Positions 6,245 to 9,700 of a stretch of 9,700 bases of DNA are shown here, piece after piece. The notes beneath the pieces were generated by a model. That model did no database searches, was not told the origin of the DNA, and saw only the letters and a list, made by a program, of their open reading frames with translations. Position numbers and translations under genes: made by a program. Origin of the DNA: Proteobacteria bacterium UBA6920 (GTDB taxonomy: Bacteria > Pseudomonadota > Gammaproteobacteria > SG8-11); NCBI GenBank assembly GCA_002448875.1, contig DKAS01000172.1, positions 1 through 9,700 of the forward strand, in the 5' to 3' direction. Positions within the stretch are counted from its first letter, which is position 1. Each line of letters starts with the position of its first letter.

Positions 6245-7459
6245 TCAATCCGCTGACTCCCGATGCTGCAACAGGGCATCCGCGCATTGGGTGAGAATCT
6301 TGCTCATGGCCGTTTTGTTCAGGGTACGCTCACCCGCCGCCAGCAATTCCTCGTGGCGCAGAAACAAGGACAGATCCCGGGGTGTCACTCCCAGGCTGGC
6401 CGCCACTCGCTCCGCGGAATAACCACTTTTGAGCTGGTCCTCGAGAGCTCGCCGGGCGCGGCGCAGGATGAGACTGGTATCCACCGACGCGTTGTCGGAC
6501 GAAGTGATGGCCGCCAGTTCGGCCTTGGTGCGCAAGCGCGAAAGGAGCACACGGCGATCCACTTTCAAGGCGGTGGCGGGCGCCTCGCTGGGGGATAGAA
6601 TGGAATCCGCCAACGCCTCCCCTTCGCTGCGCTCGGCAGCCATTTCCTCGACCACCGGCAGGGGCAGACTGATGGGCGCGACCCTGTCAGCGCTGACCGC
6701 TACGGTCGGCAGCGCCTGGCGACGCACCGCCGTGCGCAACTGGGCGATACGATTGATCGCCAGTATGGCTCCCAGCTGAAACAGGATCAGGGCAAAGACC
6801 TGCATCCCGACAATCATCACCGCCCGCTCTTCCGCCTGCACCGTGGGCGTGAAGGCGCGTAATTCCACCAGGTGGGCGCGTCGCGCCGCCAGTTCGGTTT
6901 GCGCCTGCGCAATGACATCCAGGGATTGGGCGCCGCGCCGGGTGGCACTTTGATAATTGCGTAAATCGTTGCGCAGCGTGCGAAAAGAGCGTTGCAGATC
7001 TTCCGGCACCGCTTCTTCCGCCGCCTTGAGGCGGTCGATTTCCGCGCTGACCCGCGCCAGCTCCGCCTGTGTCTGCTGAATCACGGCGGCCCATTCACCG
7101 CCGCCGGCGCCGGTGCTCATCTTGCCCAGTGCCTCTTCCCGCTGGCTGATTTCAGTTTCCAGGGCGGCGATATTGGCCTCACGGGCAGCGTTGTCGTGGG
7201 ACGCGCGGGCGGATTTGTCGATGACCGGCGTGGCCACCCAGTAAATGGGTCCGGCCAGCAACAGCACGGAGGTCAGTACGCCGAGGCTGCGGGTAGTGAA
7301 CGTACGCTGGTACCACAGCCACAGACCCATGGCGTCCAGCAGCAGGGAAAAACCAATGCCCGACGGACCGACCTGCGCGACCCAGAAATGAATGGAATGC
7401 CATTGCAGCAGGAACGTGGTCCCGCACAATACAATGATCGCCGCCGCAATCCCGCCCAT
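6245..7459 (-). CDS. Four-TM coiled-coil membrane protein with HTH-like cytoplasmic tail, unknown function
   Basis: Not recognised. The 404-residue product has hydrophobic segments near residues 4-20, 31-50, 58-80 and 213-236. Between TM3 and TM4 lies a charged helical region (about 88-212) rich in Glu, Arg, Ala and Gln with heptad character, interrupted by a Gly-rich spot at 116-121. TM topology suggests it is on one side of the membrane, probably periplasmic. After TM4 a basic stretch (RIAQLRTAVRR) would mark the cytoplasmic side, followed by a disordered linker and a helical end. Residues about 343-369 (LKSGYSAERVAASLGVTPRDLSLFLRH) resemble a helix-turn-helix, as in membrane-tethered DNA-binding or partition-type proteins. 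GGGA lies about 9-12 nt before the ATG. It seems to be transcribed alone, facing away from the cobalamin genes. The HTH reading is tentative. Confidence 0.75.
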   Translation of the reverse strand: MGGIAAAIIVLCGTTFLLQWHSIHFWVAQVGPSGIGFSLLLDAMGLWLWYQRTFTTRSLGVLTSVLLLAGPIYWVATPVIDKSARASHDNAAREANIAALETEISQREEALGKMSTGAGGGEWAAVIQQTQAELARVSAEIDRLKAAEEAVPEDLQRSFRTLRNDLRNYQSATRRGAQSLDVIAQAQTELAARRAHLVELRAFTPTVQAEERAVMIVGMQVFALILFQLGAILAINRIAQLRTAVRRQALPTVAVSADRVAPISLPLPVVEEMAAERSEGEALADSILSPSEAPATALKVDRRVLLSRLRTKAELAAITSSDNASVDTSLILRRARRALEDQLKSGYSAERVAASLGVTPRDLSLFLRHEELLAAGERTLNKTAMSKILTQCADALLQHRESAD

Positions 7460-7523
7460 GACTTTTTCCCGTGCCGCAAATTGTGGGTAGTTTAGCGCAA
7501 GACCTGGAAAAAGTAAGACTTAA

Positions 7524-7547
7524 GCCTTAAATGATCATTATTTAGGC
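7524..7547. repeat. AT-rich imperfect palindrome upstream of the membrane-protein gene
   Basis: GCCT-T-AAAT (7524-7532) and ATTT-AGGC (7540-7547) are inverted arms with one bulged T. The centre contains a perfect 10-bp palindrome, AATGATCATT (7530-7539). It lies 65-90 nt upstream of the - strand gene start, a usual distance for an operator. No clear promoter was identified around it. Confidence 0.45.
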
Positions 7548-7625
7548 ATTATTGTTGCGTTTGCACTATGGAAATAAGTCCAGAATAGCGGCGAAAACCA
7601 CCGGTCCGGAAAACCGTGACATGAA

Positions 7626-7644
7626 TTGCTCACTTCCCGAGCAA
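7626..7644. repeat. Interrupted palindrome upstream of the riboswitch promoter
   Basis: TTGCTC (7626-7631) and GAGCAA (7639-7644) are perfect 6-bp inverted arms with a 7-nt spacer. The site ends 24 nt before the -35 box of the cobO promoter, a position typical of activator binding. It could also be chance in a short region. Confidence 0.4.
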
Positions 7645-7668
7645 ATGCCAAGGCGACGCAATCCATCA

Positions 7669-7698
7669 TTGACAGGCTAGGCCGCGGCTAAGTATGGT
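7669..7698 (+). promoter_or_regulatory. Sigma70-type promoter for the riboswitch-cobO-cobB transcript
   Basis: A perfect TTGACA (7669-7674) is followed by an 18-nt spacer and TATGGT (7693-7698), which keeps four of six -10 bases. The predicted start near 7705 falls just before the first base-paired strand of the cobalamin aptamer (7709), so the aptamer would begin at the RNA 5' end. Confidence 0.65.
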
Positions 7699-7708
7699 AC
7701 GGACATCT

Positions 7709-7912
7709 GCTACAGGTGTCCCCGGGGTATGCGCTCCGGGGATGAAACGGGAAGCCGGTGCGCAATCCATCTTTTGCCATCCCGGCGCTGCCCCCGCAAC
7801 GGTAAGCGTGTTGCGGCGGACCAATCCAGCCACTGCGTTGCACGACGCGGGAAGGCGGTCCGCCCGGTGCCCATCCCGGCACCACGCGCGAGCCCGGAGA
7901 CCGGCCTGCAGC
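7709..7912 (+). promoter_or_regulatory. Cobalamin riboswitch
   Basis: This is an RNA aptamer for adenosylcobalamin or a related corrin that represses the downstream genes when the ligand is abundant. The closing P1 helix can form between GCT-A-CAGG (7709-7716) and CCTG-C-AGC (7905-7912). A CCCCGG/CCGGGG stem lies at 7720-7741. Conserved blocks are GGGAAGCCGGTGCG-AA (7749-7765), the B12 box GCTGCCCCCGCAACGGTAAG (7787-7806) and the 3' core AGCCCGGAGACCGGCC (7891-7906). Order and spacing fit the family. The genes controlled, cobO and cobB, act in corrin synthesis, which fits feedback control. Confidence 0.95.
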
Positions 7913-8039
7913 CGTTGGTTGGCATCGCGGCGGGCGGTGCGCGAGACAGTTTGCGGTTTCTTCCTGTTTCCCTCCTCTGCCATCGCTGCCTTGATTTATT
8001 TTTTTCGACGCGTGCGGGTGAGCACGCACTTCGGACTCC
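7913..8039 (+). promoter_or_regulatory. Riboswitch expression platform / cobO leader
   Basis: This 127-nt stretch links the aptamer to cobO. It contains a T-rich run (7991-8005). Just before cobO it has a hairpin, GCGTGC (8010-8015) with GCACGC (8022-8027), whose loop GGGTGA is SD-like. The hairpin ends 12 nt before the ATG, so ribosome access may be the controlled step. The 3' P1 strand GCAGC (7908-7912) could alternatively pair with GCTGC (7985-7989), just before the T-run, which would suit a transcriptional switch. Which mechanism operates cannot be settled by eye. Confidence 0.45.
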
Positions 8040-8639
8040 ATGGACTCAGATGAGCTGCGCCATCAGGCGCGCATGCAGCGCAAGAAAACCGTGGTCGACG
8101 CGAAAATTGCCGCCGCCACCGGTGAGCGCGGCGTGCTGCTGGTGAATACCGGCAACGGCAAGGGCAAAAGCAGCTCCGCTTTCGGCATGGTGGCGCGCGC
8201 CCTGGGCCATGAGATGAAAGTGGCGGTGGTGCAATTCATCAAAGGCGCCGCCGGCAGCGGTGAACAGAATTTCTTTCGCCGTTTTCCCGAGGTGGCGTTT
8301 CACGTGATGGGTGAGGGCTTCACCTGGGAGACCCAGGACCGGACGCGCGACATCGCCGCCGCCGAAGCCGCCTGGCGCCAGGCCTGCGTTTATCTCGGCG
8401 ATCCGCGTTACCAGCTGGTGGTGCTGGATGAACTCAACATCGCCCTCAAGCATCGTTATCTGGATCTGGCGGACGTGCTGCAGGCGCTGCAGGCGCGGCC
8501 CGCGCATCAGCATGTGGTGGTTACCGGTCGCGCCGCGCCGCCGGAACTGATCGCCATCGCCGACACCGTCAGCGAAATCAACGTGGTCAAGCACGCTTTC
8601 GCCGCCGGCATCCGCGCGCAAAAAGGCATCGAATTATGA
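8040..8639 (+). CDS. cobO: Cob(I)yrinic acid a,c-diamide adenosyltransferase (corrinoid adenosyltransferase)
   Basis: CobO/BtuR/CobA-type enzyme. It transfers the adenosyl group of ATP to the cobalt of reduced corrinoids in adenosylcobalamin synthesis and salvage. The 199-residue length is normal for the family. The ATP-binding loop NTGNGKGKSSSAFGM is at residues 36-50. TWETQDR (95-101), VVLDELNIAL (127-136), VTGRAAPPEL (161-170) and the C-terminal VKHAFAAGIRAQKGIE are also family signatures. The leader RHQARMQRKK before the P-loop is typical and supports the ATG at 8040. An in-frame stop at 8019-8021 rules out a longer product. No strong SD is visible, which may reflect control by the riboswitch leader. 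The stop overlaps the next start (ATGA). Confidence 0.96.
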   Translation: MDSDELRHQARMQRKKTVVDAKIAAATGERGVLLVNTGNGKGKSSSAFGMVARALGHEMKVAVVQFIKGAAGSGEQNFFRRFPEVAFHVMGEGFTWETQDRTRDIAAAEAAWRQACVYLGDPRYQLVVLDELNIALKHRYLDLADVLQALQARPAHQHVVVTGRAAPPELIAIADTVSEINVVKHAFAAGIRAQKGIEL

Positions 8640-9700
8640 CTGGCGTACGTCGCTGTCCCGCCCTGCTCATCGCCGCTCCCGCCTCGCACCAGGGCAAGAC
8701 CACGGTAACCTGCGCGCTGGCGCGCTATCACCGGCAACGGGGCCGGCGAGTCCGGGTGTTCAAAACCGGACCGGATTTTCTCGATCCGATGATCCTGGAA
8801 CAGGCCAGCGGCCAGCCGGTCTACCAGCTGGATCTGTGGATGGGCGGCGAAGATCACTGTCGCGCCCTGCTGTATCAAGCCGCCGCCGAGGCCGATCTGA
8901 TCCTGATCGAGGGCGTCATGGGATTGTTCGATGGCCAGCCCAGCAGCGCCGATCTGGCGCAGTTGTTCGGCATTCCGGTGCTGGCGGTGATCGACGGTTC
9001 GGCCATGGCGCAAACTTTCGGCGCCCTGGCCCACGGCCTGGCCAGCTACCGGCAGGGTTTGCCGCTGGCCGGCGTGCTCGCCAACCGGGTCAGCGGCGAG
9101 CGTCACTTCGGCCTGCTGGCGGAAAGTCTGCCGCCGGCTGTCAGCGCCTGCGGCTGGCTGGCGAAGAACAGCGAATTCTCCCTGCCGGAACGGCACCTGG
9201 GCCTGCATCAGGCGGGGGAAATCACCGATCTGGAATCCCGCATCGACCGGGCGGCTGGCGCACTACACCTTAATAGTGACAGCGACAGCCTGCCGCCACC
9301 GGTCAGCTTTCCGGCACCCGCGGCAGCGGCGGTGGAGCCCGCCTTGCGCGGCTGCCACATCGCCGTGGCCCGGGACGCGGCCTTCTCTTTTCTTTACCGC
9401 GCTAATGTCGATACGCTGTCTGCCCTGGGCGCGCGCGTCAGCTACTTCTCGCCCCTGGCCGACGCCAGCTTGCCCGCCGCCGACGCCCTGTACCTGCCCG
9501 GCGGTTATCCGGAACTGCACCTGCGCGCTCTGGGTGGAAATGCGGCGATAAAGGCGGCGATTCAGGCGCACCACGCCGCCAACAAACCCATCGTCGCCGA
9601 GTGCGGCGGCATGTTGTATCTGGCACAAACCCTGCGCGATGCCGCCGGTGACGAAGCCGATATGGTGGGGCTGCTGCCCGGCGCGGCGGTGATGCAGACC
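8636..9700 (+). CDS. cobB: Cobyrinic acid a,c-diamide synthase, 3' end outside window
   Basis: CobB/CbiA amidates the a and c side chains of (hydrogeno)cobyrinic acid, using ATP and glutamine. The frame is open from the ATG at 8636 to the last base and yields 355 residues; the family is usually about 430-460. The N-terminal ATPase domain begins ALLIAAPASHQGKTTVTCAL with the P-loop at residues 14-23. KTGPDFLDP is at 43-51 and IEGVMGLFDG at 91-100. The glutamine amidotransferase domain has YLPGGYPELHL near 286-297 and AECGGMLYL with the expected catalytic Cys323. AAGG lies 9 nt before the start, inside cobO, and the ATGA overlap implies coupled translation. The CobB name is chosen from resemblance to the Pseudomonas-type proteins; sequence alone does not separate aerobic CobB from anaerobic CbiA substrates. 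Confidence 0.96.
   Translation, partial: MTGVRRCPALLIAAPASHQGKTTVTCALARYHRQRGRRVRVFKTGPDFLDPMILEQASGQPVYQLDLWMGGEDHCRALLYQAAAEADLILIEGVMGLFDGQPSSADLAQLFGIPVLAVIDGSAMAQTFGALAHGLASYRQGLPLAGVLANRVSGERHFGLLAESLPPAVSACGWLAKNSEFSLPERHLGLHQAGEITDLESRIDRAAGALHLNSDSDSLPPPVSFPAPAAAAVEPALRGCHIAVARDAAFSFLYRANVDTLSALGARVSYFSPLADASLPAADALYLPGGYPELHLRALGGNAAIKAAIQAHHAANKPIVAECGGMLYLAQTLRDAAGDEADMVGLLPGAAVMQT

Noticed and set aside
7666..8145. Several short open frames on both strands across the riboswitch and cobO leader
   Set aside because: The region is a structured RNA with conserved cobalamin-aptamer blocks. The peptides are Arg/Pro-rich and lack SD sites or motifs.
8507..9208. 233-codon open frame on the - strand across cobO/cobB
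   Set aside because: It crosses the coupled cobO-cobB junction in antisense, and both + strand genes have complete family motifs.

Overview
The window reads as chromosomal DNA from a GC-rich proteobacterium, most likely a gammaproteobacterium. That placement is inferred from the Pseudomonas-like CobO/CobB pair behind a cobalamin riboswitch, from the sigma70-type promoters and SD sites, and from the DUF6502/DUF5666 pairing. The species cannot be named from sequence alone. No tRNA, rRNA, CRISPR array, transposase or insertion sequence was seen.

Region 1 (1-2213, + strand) is a dTDP-sugar block in the order rfbA (5' end outside the window), rfbC, rfbB. These are three of the four enzymes that make dTDP-L-rhamnose for O-antigen or exopolysaccharide. 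rfbD is not in view.

Region 2 (about 2295-6150, - strand) is the most unusual part. Read in transcription order it has: a strong promoter covered with CCTAA/CCCTAA half-sites; a DUF6502-type protein with a helix-turn-helix-like segment; a DUF5666-type lipoprotein whose start overlaps the DUF6502 stop by 4 nt; a 189-nt gap; a lipoprotein that joins a PKD-like domain to eight CxxCH haem sites; and an intrinsic terminator. The layout suggests a self-regulated cassette that exports two lipid-anchored envelope proteins, one an electron carrier. Its function as a unit is inference.

Region 3 (6245-7459, - strand) is one unrecognised membrane protein. It has three N-terminal TM helices, a long coiled coil, a fourth TM helix and a cytoplasmic tail with an HTH-like stretch.

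Region 4 (7460-9700, + strand) is a 580-nt divergent intergenic region holding a promoter and a full cobalamin riboswitch, followed by cobO and cobB/cbiA. The latter two overlap by 4 nt, and cobB runs off the window end. Low cobalamin is expected to allow expression of these corrin adenosylation and amidation enzymes.
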